A program made the position numbers and the translations under genes. From contig CAWCWA010000006.1 of assembly GCA_963799085.1 (NCBI GenBank), positions 186,001 to 250,000 on the forward strand: 64,000 bases of DNA. Reading direction: 5' to 3'. The DNA comes from AP-15 sp963799085 (lineage in GTDB: Bacteria; Pseudomonadota; Alphaproteobacteria; ATCC43930; CGMCC-115725). Each line of letters begins with the position of its first letter. Positions within the stretch are counted from its first letter, which is position 1. Below are positions 36,481-44,556 of the stretch, piece after piece. The notes below the pieces were generated by a model that made no database searches, was not told where the DNA came from, and saw only the letters and a program-made list of their open reading frames with translations.

Positions 36481-36723
36481 ATGATCCGATTCACCAAGCA
36501 CGCGCAGGAAGCGATCAGTGCACGCGAGATCGCTATTGACTGGATCGAAGCAGCGGTCGACGCGCCGGATTGGGTCGAGCCCGATCCACGCCACCCCGAC
36601 CGCACGCGATCCTATAAAGCAATCGCGGAATATGGTGCCCGCGTTCTGAGGGTTGTGCATCGATCGGAGGGCGATGATATCGTGATCATTACAGCGCATT
36701 TCGATCGCGGAGTTCGGCGATGA
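36481..36723 (+). CDS. DUF4258 protein, possible toxin of a DUF4258/DUF2283 pair
   Basis: An 80-residue protein starting MIRFTKHAQEAISAREIAIDWIEAAV, with the DUF4258 features F-T-x-H-A near the start, WVEPDPRHPDRTRSYKAI in the middle and LRVVHRSEGDDIVIITAHFD at the end. The fold is related to RelE-like or BrnT-like small proteins, and such genes commonly precede DUF2283 genes. Its stop overlaps the next start as ATGA, implying tight coupling. It sits between cyclase fragments, as an insertion. Toxin activity is suggested by organisation only. Confidence 0.75.
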   Translation: MIRFTKHAQEAISAREIAIDWIEAAVDAPDWVEPDPRHPDRTRSYKAIAEYGARVLRVVHRSEGDDIVIITAHFDRGVRR

Positions 36724-36911
36724 TCAGAACTTCCTATGACCCGGAGGCCGACGCGATGTTCGTCTGGTTTGGCCCGGAAGGCGTCAAATCCGCTGTCACC
36801 GAGGAGGTGTCGCCGGGCATCATGCTCGATTTCGACAGCGAGGGCCGGGTGATCGGCATCGAGGTGCTCGACGTAAGCGAGCGCATCACGCGCCCGAAGG
36901 CTGCCGCCTGA
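36720..36911 (+). CDS. DUF2283 protein, partner of the DUF4258 gene
   Basis: A 63-residue protein of the DUF2283 family. It starts MIRTSYDPEADAMFVWF and has the central ITEEVSPG-like block (VTEEVSPGIMLDFDSEGRVIGIEVLD), which is diagnostic. Its start overlaps the DUF4258 stop by 4 bases. Pairs of these two families recur in bacterial genomes and are often listed as possible toxin-antitoxin modules, with DUF2283 as the likely antitoxin. No operator palindrome is visible in front of the pair. Confidence 0.8.
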   Translation: MIRTSYDPEADAMFVWFGPEGVKSAVTEEVSPGIMLDFDSEGRVIGIEVLDVSERITRPKAAA

Positions 36912-37048
36912 TCGTTCTAACTGGGTGACCAAGGTTTCTACAGCGGGAGGCGTCAGCGAGCATCCCGTTACCGACTAATAGGGGCGTTGTAGCTTAATGC
37001 GCGCCGGGCGCCGGTTCCTGTAGGATCGATCGCCATCGAGGAGGCGCT

Positions 37049-38823
37049 ATGGAGCCCGGAGGGCCAGCTCGGGTCGAACGTCGGCTCGCCGCGATCCTTG
37101 CCGCCGATGTGGCGGGGTATTCGCGGCTGATGGGGGCGGACGAGGAGGGGACGCTCGAACGCCTCAAGGCGCTGCGCCGCGAGCTCGTCGATCCGAAGAT
37201 CGCCGAGCATAAAGGCCGCATCGTCAAGACCACCGGCGACGGGATGCTGGTCGAGTTTGCCAGCGTCGTCGATGCGGTGCGCTGCGCGGTCGCGGTGCAG
37301 CAGGCAATGCCCGAGCGGGACACGGGTGTCGCGGCGGGCAACCGCATCGAACTGCGCATCGGCATCAATCTCGGCGACGTGATCGTCGAAGGCGACGACC
37401 TCTATGGCGACGGCGTCAACATCGCCGCACGCATCGAGGCGCTCGCTGATGCCGGCGGCGTGTTCGTCTCCAATACTGTCCATGATCAGGTCCGCGACCG
37501 GCTGCCCTTTGTCTTTGAGGATCTTGGCGAGCAGCAGGTCAAGAACATTGCTCGCCCAGTGCGGGTCTACCGGGTCCGCGACGTCGGTGCTGCCGCCAAA
37601 AGCCCGACGGCGCCGGCACAACCGCCGCTGGCATTGCCCGACAAGCCATCGATCGCGGTATTGCCCTTCGCCAATATGAGCGGCGATCCGGAGCAGGAAT
37701 ATTTCGCCGACGGCATGGTCGAGGAGATCATCACGGCCCTCTCCCGCATCCGCTGGCTCTTCGTGATCGCCCGCAATTCGAGCTTTACGTACAAAGGCCA
37801 AGCGGTCGATGTAAAGCAGGTCGGGCGCGAGCTCGGCGTCCGTTATGTGCTCGAAGGCTCGGTGCGCAAGGCGGGCGGTCGCGTCCGCATCACCGCGCAG
37901 CTGATCGACGCGCTCGGTGGCACGCATCTCTGGGCCGACCGCTTCGACGGCTCGCTCGAAGACGTGTTCGAGCTGCAGGACAAGGTGGCGTCGAGCGTCG
38001 CCGGCGTGATTGAACCGGCATTGCAGGCCGCTGAAGCCGCCCGCTCGGTCGGCCGCCCGACAAACGATCTAACCGCCTACGATCTCTACCTGCGTGCCTA
38101 TTCGATGGTTTTGTCGTCGACAGAGCAGAGCGCTGAGGCGCTGCGTCTGATGGAGCAAGCGATCGCGCGCGATCCGTGTTACGGGCCGGCGCTCGCCTGG
38201 GCTGCGTACTGCTGTTATCGGCTGCTTGACTGACGGTCGGCGCGAAGATCCGGCGGCGGACCGTCGGAAGGGCGCCGATTTCGCCAGGCGAGCCTTGCAG
38301 GTGGCCGGCGACAACCCGGACATCCTGGCGAATGCTGCCCTAGCGTTGGCCTGGTTCGGTGAGGACATTGGCGCCATGATCGCCTTGGTCGACCGTGCCC
38401 TGGTGCTTAATCCGAGCTTCGCGCGCGGCTGGCACATTAGCGGCAATCTCAGGTTTTGGGCGGGCCAGCCCGACCTTGCAATCGAGCACCTCGAAACCGC
38501 GCTGCGCCTTAGTCCACGCGCCCGCGTCGGCCCGTCGCTCTTGTTTATAGGCGCCGCGCATTTCCTCAGCCGGCGCTTCGATGAGGCAGTGCCGAAGTTA
38601 CTCCTCGCGATTTCAGGATGATCCAAGGTCCCCACTGCCGTATCGCTATCTTGCCGCCTGCTACGCGTATATGGGTCGGCTCGAAGAGGCACGAGAGATC
38701 GTCGCGCGGCTCCTCGCTATCACCTCTGTCGCAATACCACCGCACGCCCGCATCCTGCGAAATCCGGAGCACCGAGAGCTATTCCTATCTGGTCTGCGCC
38801 TGGCGGCAGGTGAGCCGGAATGA
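37049..38823 (+). CDS. Class III adenylate cyclase with TolB-like and TPR regions (copy 2; apparent frameshifts)
   Basis: About 590 residues when repaired. The catalytic domain (about residues 12-175) has ILAADVAGYSRLM, VKTTGDGMLVEF, LRIGINLGDVIVEGDD and YGDGVNIAARIE, so metal and transition-state residues are present. A TolB-like domain (about 205-330) is nearly identical to copy 1. TPR-like helices follow across two apparent frameshifts, near 38225 and 38615 (DDPRSPLPYRYLAACYAYMGRLEEAREIV closes the protein). The upstream bases also resemble copy 1 (GCTTAATGCGCGC and CGAGGAGGCG), so the duplication included the promoter. The role is probably cAMP synthesis linked to a sensory C-terminus. 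Confidence 0.87.
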
Positions 38824-38977
38824 GCCAGACCCGTCGCCTTGCCGCGATCCTCGCCGCCGATGTGGCGGGGTATTCGCGGCTGATGGGGGCGGATGAGGAA
38901 GGCACGCTCGAACGCCTCAAAGCGCTGCGGTGCGAGCTCCTCGATCCGAAGATCGCCGAGAGCCACGGCCGCATCCC
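38820..38977 (+). pseudogene. Truncated 5' copy of the adenylate cyclase gene (second stub)
   Basis: MSQTRRLAAILAADVAGYS and LERLKALRCELLDPKIAESHGRI repeat the start of the cyclase domain. The ATG overlaps the stop of copy 2 as ATGA, exactly as the first stub does after copy 1. Similarity stops after HGRI, nearly the same position as in the first stub. The frame continues to 39086 into unrelated sequence (PASTPVPWPTSAGAG), which I take as read-through. Confidence 0.72.
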
Positions 38978-39083
38978 CGCGTCAACCCCTGTGCCTTGGC
39001 CGACATCGGCGGGTGCAGGTCTCTTATATACCGCCGCCGCGCCGGGCTCGCCAACGAATGAAGGATCTTGTACCCTTCGCGGT

Positions 39084-39111
39084 TGATGACTAGTTAAATT
39101 ACTAGTCATCA
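39084..39111. promoter_or_regulatory. Inverted repeat operator of the antitoxin-toxin pair
   Basis: TGATGACTAGT (39084-39094), a TAAATT spacer and ACTAGTCATCA (39101-39111) form a perfect inverted repeat with 11-base arms. It ends 12 bases before the antitoxin start and overlaps the likely ribosome site AGAGGG. Position and form fit autoregulation by a Phd/YefM-type antitoxin. Confidence 0.65.
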
Positions 39112-39123
39112 GAGGGACCGGTG

Positions 39124-39378
39124 ATGAGTTGGCCGGTACAGGAAGCGAAGGCGCGATTTAGTGAGTTGCTCGAAAAGAGCGTCACAGAAGGGCCGCAAAT
39201 TGTAACGAAGCGGGGTGTCGAGACGGCAGTCTTAGTGCCAATGGACGAGTGGCGCAGATTACAGCAACGAGCGCGGCCGACGCTCAAGGAGCTTCTCCTT
39301 GCACCCGAGCCGCGGTTTGAGATGGAGATCCTGGATCGCCATCGGTGGCGCTGGCGATCACCGTCCGAGCCGAAGTAA
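39124..39378 (+). CDS. Phd/YefM-family antitoxin
   Basis: An 84-residue antitoxin. MSWPVQEAKARFSELLEKSVTEGPQIVTKRGVETAVLVPMDEW is the complete Phd/YefM DNA-binding and dimer fold. The C-terminal 35 residues, rich in Arg and Glu, would bind and block the toxin. ATG 39124 is used; the in-frame GTG at 39121 is equally close to the AGAGGG ribosome site. It overlaps the PIN toxin start (39345) by 34 bases. A perfect inverted repeat lies immediately upstream. It appears intact although its partner is damaged. Confidence 0.85.
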   Translation: MSWPVQEAKARFSELLEKSVTEGPQIVTKRGVETAVLVPMDEWRRLQQRARPTLKELLLAPEPRFEMEILDRHRWRWRSPSEPK

Positions 39379-39706
39379 TCTACCTGCTCGACACGAACAT
39401 CATATCAGAGCTGCGTCGCCCCAGGCCGCGTGCCGGTCTCGTTGCCTGGTTGTCGGGCGAGCAAGATACCGCAAGGGCCACGATCATCGAGAGCTGGATC
39501 GATGCCGTCGCCGCGTTATACAATGTCCTGCCGATGCATGGAGGCGCCTTCCGCTGCTGGGTCCGGCTGATGCACGGAAAGCCCGCTGATCTTATTGCCG
39601 ACGCGATGATCGCCGCCACCGCAGTGGTCAAAACCTGACGGTCGTGACGCGCAGCCTGCGCGATTTCGAGCGGCTCGGAGTGCCGGCCTTCAACCCCTTC
39701 GGCTGA
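39345..39706 (+). pseudogene. PIN-domain toxin (VapC/FitB type) with internal deletion and frameshift
   Basis: The start VIYLLDTNIISELRRPRP carries the first catalytic Asp, and LIADAMIAATAVV carries the later one. Between WLSGEQD and ARATIIESWIDAV about 23 residues are missing relative to the family. This is the part that normally contains S-x-x-T-L-G-E-I-x-x-G with the essential Glu. The frame breaks after VVK near 39632, where a run of A appears one base short; the other frame supplies LTVVTRSLRDFERLGVPAFNPFG, ending at 39706. The shift could be sequence error, but the deletion cannot. RNase activity is very unlikely. Confidence 0.78.
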
Positions 39707-39728
39707 GCGGGCAATGTTTTCCACCCGC

Positions 39729-39779
39729 CCTCGCCGCCGATGTGGCGGCTGATGGGAGCGGACAGGGAGGGCACTCTCG
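39729..39779 (+). pseudogene. Short degenerate remnant of the cyclase 5' end
   Basis: CCTCGCCGCCGATGTGGCGG joins directly to CTGATGGGAGCGGAC and then AGGGAGGGCACTCTCG. This equals the cyclase segment LAADVA...LMGADEEGTL with about 12 bases (coding GYSR) lost between two CGG triplets. It is the fifth occurrence of this sequence in 5.3 kb. It has no start codon of its own and no coding value. Confidence 0.6.
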
Positions 39780-39838
39780 GTTGCTTCCGATCCGGGGGCT
39801 TTGTCTAATTGCCTCATCCAACCCGTTGGAGGTGGGGC

Positions 39839-40032
39839 ATGCAGGGGCCGACTGGCGAAATGCGGATTTGGTATCAGAGTTTTGTTCATCCGGTCGAACA
39901 GGCGCCCTATATCGAGCGGCTCCAGGCGCAACTCGACGCGTCGGCAAGCCCGGGCGTCCGGTTCGAGGTGCACGGGCTCGATCCGCCGGATCACTTTTTT
40001 CACCCGTTGACCGAGTTCCGCTGTAGCGCGGC
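39839..40032 (+). pseudogene. Asp/Glu (hydantoin) racemase-like gene, 5' part, interrupted by IS21 element
   Basis: GGAGGTGGGG precedes ATG 39839. The frame reads MRIWYQSFVHPVEQAPYIERLQ (from 39860), then VRFEVHGLDPPDHFFHPLTEFRC, the N-terminal third of an Asp/Glu/hydantoin racemase-superfamily protein with its conserved Cys. Similarity stops at RCSAA, about 65 codons in, where the insertion sequence begins. The remaining two thirds continue after the element at 42654. Family members racemise amino acids or hydantoins, or act as maleate isomerases. The original substrate is unknown. Confidence 0.8.
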
Positions 40033-40141
40033 GATCTGGATGGGAAAGCGGCGACAATCAGGGTGGGTATCGGCGTCGCGGCATCCGGATGATTGTCGCT
40101 GATTGCGGGCGGCGCAAGGTTTGATTGTCGCTGAGCGTCAA

Positions 40142-40951
40142 TCAGGCGTTGGCTTTGATTGTCGCGGTGACGGGCGGCCGTCCAGGGCCGCGTTTGCGTT
40201 CGAGGGCAGCGCGGCGGCGGTAGCTTTCGACGTTCATCTCGAAGATCGTCGCGTGGTGCACGAGGCGGTCGACGACGGCGACGGTCATCGCCGGATCGGG
40301 AAAGACCTTGCCCCACTCGCCGAACGGCTGGTTGGCGGTGATCAGCAGCGAGCGGTGCTTGTAGCGGGCGCTGATCAGCTCGAACAGCACGCTGGTCTCG
40401 GCCTGGTCCTTGGTGACGTAGGCGAGGTCGTCAAGGATCAGTAGGTGATATTTGTCGAGCCTGGCGATCGCAGCTTCGAGGGCGAGCTCGCGACGAGCGA
40501 TCTGCAGCCGTTGCACGAGATCGGTGGTGCGGGTGAACAGCACACGCCAGCCGTTTTCGACGAGCGCGAAGCCGAGCGCTGCCGCCAGATGGCTCTTGCC
40601 GCCGCCCGGCGGGCCGAACAGCAAGAGATTGGCGCCCTGGTTGAGCCAAGCGTCGCCGGCGGCGAGCGCCATGACCTGCGCCTTGCTGACCACCGGAACG
40701 GCCTCGAAGTCGAAGGTGTCGAGGGTCTTGCCGGGCGGCAGGCGGGCTTCGGCGAGATGACGCTCGATGCGGCGGCGAACGCGTTCGGCCATCTCGTGCT
40801 CGGCGAGCGCGGCCAGAAAGCGCGCGGCCGGCCAGCCTTCCTTGTCGGCCTGGGCAGCCAGCGCCGCCCAGACGTGTTTGACGGCCGGTAGGCGCAGCTC
40901 GGCGAGCAGCAGCTCGACGCGGGCGGTGTCGATCGGGTCGGCGGCCTTCAT
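40142..40951 (-). CDS. istB: IS21-family ATP-binding helper protein IstB
   Basis: A 269-residue AAA+ ATPase that assists the IstA transposase in choosing and remodelling the target. Walker A is LLFGPPGGGKSHLAAALG (about residues 109-126), Walker B is HLLILDDLAYV, and the sensor region LLITANQPFGEW follows. The helical N-terminus (LLAELRLPAVKHVW) is typical. Its start overlaps the istA stop by 4 bases. It is complete, so it could still act on related copies even though the istA here is broken. Confidence 0.93.
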   Translation of the reverse strand: MKAADPIDTARVELLLAELRLPAVKHVWAALAAQADKEGWPAARFLAALAEHEMAERVRRRIERHLAEARLPPGKTLDTFDFEAVPVVSKAQVMALAAGDAWLNQGANLLLFGPPGGGKSHLAAALGFALVENGWRVLFTRTTDLVQRLQIARRELALEAAIARLDKYHLLILDDLAYVTKDQAETSVLFELISARYKHRSLLITANQPFGEWGKVFPDPAMTVAVVDRLVHHATIFEMNVESYRRRAALERKRGPGRPPVTATIKANA

Positions 40952-42459
40952 ACGGCACCGCCCGCCCGGACGATGCCGAGTTCGTCATAGAGATGCAGCG
41001 GCGTTAGTTTGACGGTGATGTCTGGAATGGCGGCGGGATCGGGCCCGAAGTGCCGGCCGAGGATGTCCAGATCAGGCAGTCTGCCGGCGTCGAGTTCGGC
41101 GTCGATGATGCCGGCGAGTTCGGCCTCGCAGGCGCGGTCGTGCGCCAGCGCCAGCAATCCGACGATGGTGCGGCACGCCCGCTTCTCGCCGTCGGCGCCA
41201 ACAGCGCCTCGAACGCGCGCTGGTAGGCGCGGCGTGGAAAGAGCTGCTCGCGATAAACCAGGTTGAGCAAAGCCATCGGCTTGCGCCGCAAGGCGTGAAT
41301 GACATGCCGATAATCGACGACATGACCGCGCTTGCCGCTGGGATGCGCCCGGCCACGGCGCAGCGTCATCAGCGGGGTGCTGCCGAGAAGGCAGTCGAGC
41401 CGGTCGTCGTACAGGCGCACCCGTAGGCGATGGCCGATCAGTCGCGACGGCACCGAATAGAACACCTTCTTGAGCGTGAAGCCGCTCGTCGAGGTGACGA
41501 TGACGATCGTCTCCTCGTAATCGGTCGTGCGGCGCTCCGGCAGCGACTGCAGTGCCGGGCGCTCGAGTTCCAGCCGCTTCTTCAGTCGGGCGTTGCGGCG
41601 GCCGACGATCTCGTCGATGAAGCAGCGGTAGGCATCCAAGCTGTCGAAGTCGCGCGAGCCACGCAGCAACAGCGCGTCCTCAATCGCCTGCTTGAGATGG
41701 CCGTGCGGGCTTTCGATCGATCCGTTCTCGTGTGCGATGCCGCGATTGTTGCGGGTCGGCTCCATGCCGTAATGCGCGCACAGCGCCTCGTAGCGGCGGG
41801 TCTGATCCTGCCTTGAGTTCCTCGTCAAGATTGCGAAAGGCGGCCGACAGGCTGTCGCTGCGGTGCTGCAACGGGGCGCGGCCGAGCGCCCACAGCGCAT
41901 TCTGCAGGCCCTCGGCCAGCGCCACGAAGCTTTCGCCGCCGAGCACGACACGAGCGTGCTCCCAGCCCGAGAAGGCCAGACGGAAGTGATAGAGCCGGTG
42001 ATCAAGCGGCACCCCGGCGACGCTGACGCCGCGATCGCGCAAGTCGGTAAAATCGGACAGCCCAAGTCGACCCGGTGGGTGCTCCTGCCGGAAGATGACA
42101 TCCTGCTCGGTGCCATGCAGAGCCCGCCAGGTACGGATGCGCCGCTCCAACGTGCGGCGGATGCCGGCGCCGATCTCGGGGTGGCGCCGCCGGATCTCGT
42201 CGAAAATGGCGACCGGCCGCAAACCGGGGATGCTCTTCAGCAGCGGCACCACCTCGCTGTCCCATACCTCGCCCAGCGGATCGGGCCGCCGCCGGCCGCG
42301 CGGGGCTTTCTTTTGCGAGGGCATTCGAGAGTTGTGCTCGAAGCGATAGCCGCTGGAGGTCGCGAACCCGGCCTTGGCGGCGGAAACGGCCGGCGTCTCG
42401 GTCTGACGGAAACTCATATACAGCCTCATCTGGCAATCGGTGATGTGGCGGCCGGGCAA
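40948..42459 (-). pseudogene. istA: IS21-family transposase IstA (two frameshifts)
   Basis: About 500 codons. The start is either TTG 42459 (LPGRHITDCQMRLYM) or ATG 42429. The N-terminus has a helix-turn-helix-like AVSAAKAGFATSSGYRFE. The integrase core shows GLSDFTDL (first Asp), a second Asp in QHRSDSLSAAF, and HENGSIESPHGHLK with the Glu. Frames break near 41815 (after AFRNLDEEL) and near 41180 (after FEALLAPTAR). The last frame ends IVRAGGAV at 40948. If the shifts are real the element cannot move by itself. Confidence 0.85.
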
Positions 42460-42646
42460 GTGCGGTTCCTCATCGGTATGAAGAACCGCTCCATATCCAG
42501 CCGGCTGCGATCGCCGGATGCGCGCCCCTCTCCGGGTTCGCGCCGCCGCTGGATTCGCGACTTCGGTCGGGCTACGCCCTCCCTGCGTCACAAACCCAGC
42601 GGCGCTTTCTCATCCTGATTGACGTGCCGTTCTCACCCTGATTGCC
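42460..42646. repeat. Right end of the IS21 element with terminal repeats
   Basis: The non-coding right end holds two tandem repeats, CTCATCCTGATTG (42610-42622) and TCTCACCCTGATTG (42631-42644). Both are inverse to CAATCAGGGTG at 40054 on the left. These are likely IstA binding sites. The 80 bases at 40060-40140 on the left carry further GATTGTCGCTGA-like repeats. Confidence 0.6.
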
Positions 42647-42653
42647 GCGCGGC

Positions 42654-43259
42654 ATCGCGATGCAGACCGTGCGCAATGCGCTGGAGGCCGAGCGCGGCGG
42701 CTGCGACGCGTTTGTCATCGGGCATTTCCAGGAGCCGGGACTGCTGGAAAGCCGCGGCGCGCTCGATATTCCGGTGGTCGGACTGGGCGAGGCGACGTTG
42801 CTCGCGGCCTGCAGCATGGGTCAACGGCTGGGCCTTGTGACGATCGATCCGGTGTACATCGACTGGCACCAGAGGCAAGTCAGAGCGCACGGGCTTGAAC
42901 AACGTCTCGCCGGGGTGCGGGCGCTTCGCATGGACCTCCCCCGATTTATGAGCGCCTTTACCAACGAGGACGCCTATCAGCATGTGCGGGCGGATTTTGT
43001 GGCGCAGGTCCGGCCGCTGGTCGAAGCAAGGGCGGAGGTCGTCATTCCGGCGGGCGGGCTGCCGATGCTGCTCTTCGCGCGCGAACGCCCGTTCGTGGTC
43101 GATGGGGCGCTCGTTCTCAACGGCATCGCGGTCGTGGCAAAGGCGGCCGAAATGGCTCTCGCCCTGCGACGACTGACCGGATCTGTTGTTAGCCGGCGTG
43201 GCGCCTACGCCAAGGCCTCGCCCGAATGCATCAGCGAATTTCTTGGCGCCCGCTGGTGA
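42654..43259 (+). pseudogene. Asp/Glu (hydantoin) racemase-like gene, 3' part after the IS21 element
   Basis: The continuation reads TVRNALEAERGGCDAFVIGHFQEPGLLESRGALDIPVVGLGEAT, then LLAACSMGQRLGLVT, and a C-terminal half ending AKASPECISEFLGARW at 43259. These are the central and C-terminal parts of the racemase superfamily, including the second conserved Cys region. It fits the 5' part at 39839-40032. An internal ATG at 42660 could still give a fragment, but without the N-terminal lobe and its Cys no racemase activity is expected. A Fe-dependent alcohol dehydrogenase follows 112 bases later. Confidence 0.82.
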
Positions 43260-43371
43260 GACGCTGCGGCAGACGCTTGCGGGCAAGGCGCCGGCCTCGG
43301 TTATGATCTACGAGAGGCGCGGCCGGCGTGACGGCGGAGCGCGCGATCCTCGGGCTTAAGGGAGCGGGGCG

Positions 43372-44541
43372 ATGCTGCAGGGCGTGTACCGGTTTCCTGC
43401 GATGGAGCAGGTGGTCTTCGGCAAGCCTTATGCCGAGGCGGCGAAGGCCGAGATCGACCGGCTCGACGCCAGGGCGGTCTTTGTGCTGGCGAGCGGCACG
43501 CTCAACCGCGAGACCGACGCCGTCGAAGAGCTGCGCCAGGCGCTCGGCAACCGGCTCGCCGGCGTGTGCGCCAAAATCGGCGCGCATACCCCGCGCGTCG
43601 ATGTGGTCGCGGCCGCCAATGCCGCGCGCGAGGCGGGCGCCGATCTCCTGGTGACATTGGGCGGCGGCTCGGTCACCGACGCGGCCAAGATGGTGGCGCT
43701 CTGCCTCGGCAACGGCGTGACAGATCCGGCGCAACTCGACGGGCTGCGCGCCCATATCGCGGCCGACGGGACGATCACCCGGCCCGAGGTCAAGCCGCCG
43801 GCCCTGCGCACGATTGCGATCCCGACGACGTTGTCGGCGGGTGAGTTCACCGGGTCCGCCGGCTGCACCGACACCGTGCGCCACGTCAAGGAGAGCTACA
43901 GCCATCCGATGATGATGGCGCGCACGGTGGTGCTCGACCCCGAAGCCTCGGTGCACACACCCGAGTGGCTTTTTCTGTCGACCGGGATCCGCGCCGTCGA
44001 CCATGCGGTCGAGGACATCTGCTCGGTCAACGGGCAGCCGCTCTCGGAGGGGGCCGCCTTCCATGCGCTGCGGCTCCTGGGCAGCGGCCTTGCCGCGGTC
44101 AAGGCCGACCCCGCCGACCGCGAGGCCCGGCTCGACTGCCAGATCGGCGCCTGGATGTCGATGGTCGGCTCGCAGACCGGGGTCAGCAAGGGTGCGAGCC
44201 ACGGCATCGGCCATGTGCTGGGCGGCACCGCGCATGTGCCGCACGGCTACACCTCCTGCGTGATGCTGCCGCATGTTCTGCGCTTCAATCATCCGGTCAA
44301 CGCCGACAAGCAGGCCCGGGTCAGCGAGGCGCTCGGGCGGCCGGAGGAACCCGCGGCCGATGTCGTCGGCGAGCTGATCGCGGGTCTCGGCCTGCCGACG
44401 CGGCTGCGCGATGTCGGCGTCCGCGAGGACCAGCTCGACCTGATCGCCGAGAATTCGATGCACGACCGCTGGGTCCACACCAATCCGCGCAAGATCGACG
44501 GGCCGGCCGTGATCCGCGCCCTGCTCGACGCCGCCTGGTAG
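43372..44541 (+). CDS. Iron-containing alcohol dehydrogenase (maleylacetate reductase-like)
   Basis: A 389-residue group III dehydrogenase. The NAD(P)-binding half has VTLGGGSVTDAAKMVAL and AIPTTLSAGEFTG. Metal ligands of the family are present in GIRAVDHAVED (Asp, His), SKGASHGIGHVLGG and HGYTSCVMLPHVLRFN. ATG 43372 follows GGAGCGGGGC. The GEFTGSAG loop resembles maleylacetate reductases rather than simple alcohol dehydrogenases, so reduction of a keto or ene acid is possible. It probably once formed a unit with the racemase-like gene now split by the IS21 copy; the element may also have changed its expression. Confidence 0.87.
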   Translation: MLQGVYRFPAMEQVVFGKPYAEAAKAEIDRLDARAVFVLASGTLNRETDAVEELRQALGNRLAGVCAKIGAHTPRVDVVAAANAAREAGADLLVTLGGGSVTDAAKMVALCLGNGVTDPAQLDGLRAHIAADGTITRPEVKPPALRTIAIPTTLSAGEFTGSAGCTDTVRHVKESYSHPMMMARTVVLDPEASVHTPEWLFLSTGIRAVDHAVEDICSVNGQPLSEGAAFHALRLLGSGLAAVKADPADREARLDCQIGAWMSMVGSQTGVSKGASHGIGHVLGGTAHVPHGYTSCVMLPHVLRFNHPVNADKQARVSEALGRPEEPAADVVGELIAGLGLPTRLRDVGVREDQLDLIAENSMHDRWVHTNPRKIDGPAVIRALLDAAW

Positions 44542-44556
44542 GATTCCCGGCGTTCT

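Larger units (their letters stand above)
40033..42646. mobile_element. IS21-family insertion sequence (istA and istB)
   Basis: About 2.6 kb holding istA and istB on the minus strand, splitting a racemase gene. Repeated terminal motifs of CAATCAGGGTG type occur at both ends in opposite orientation: 40054-40064 on the left, and 42631-42645 and 42610-42622 (as TCTCACCCTGATTG and CTCATCCTGATTG) on the right. Multiple end repeats are typical of IS21. GCGCGGC occurs at 40026-40032 and 42647-42653, flanking the element, and is my candidate 7-bp target duplication. The joined racemase frame is one base off, so the exact boundary is uncertain. Confidence 0.82.

Noticed and set aside
36297..36539. A real small gene at the first cyclase stub
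   Set aside because: Similarity covers only the first third of the cyclase domain, a base shift is needed even for that, and the frame then runs into the DUF4258 gene.
34461..39120. CRISPR array or tandem short repeats in the repetitive region
   Set aside because: The recurring sequence is the 5' end of a protein gene at irregular distances of 0.75 to 1.8 kb, not short repeats with uniform spacers, and no cas gene is present.
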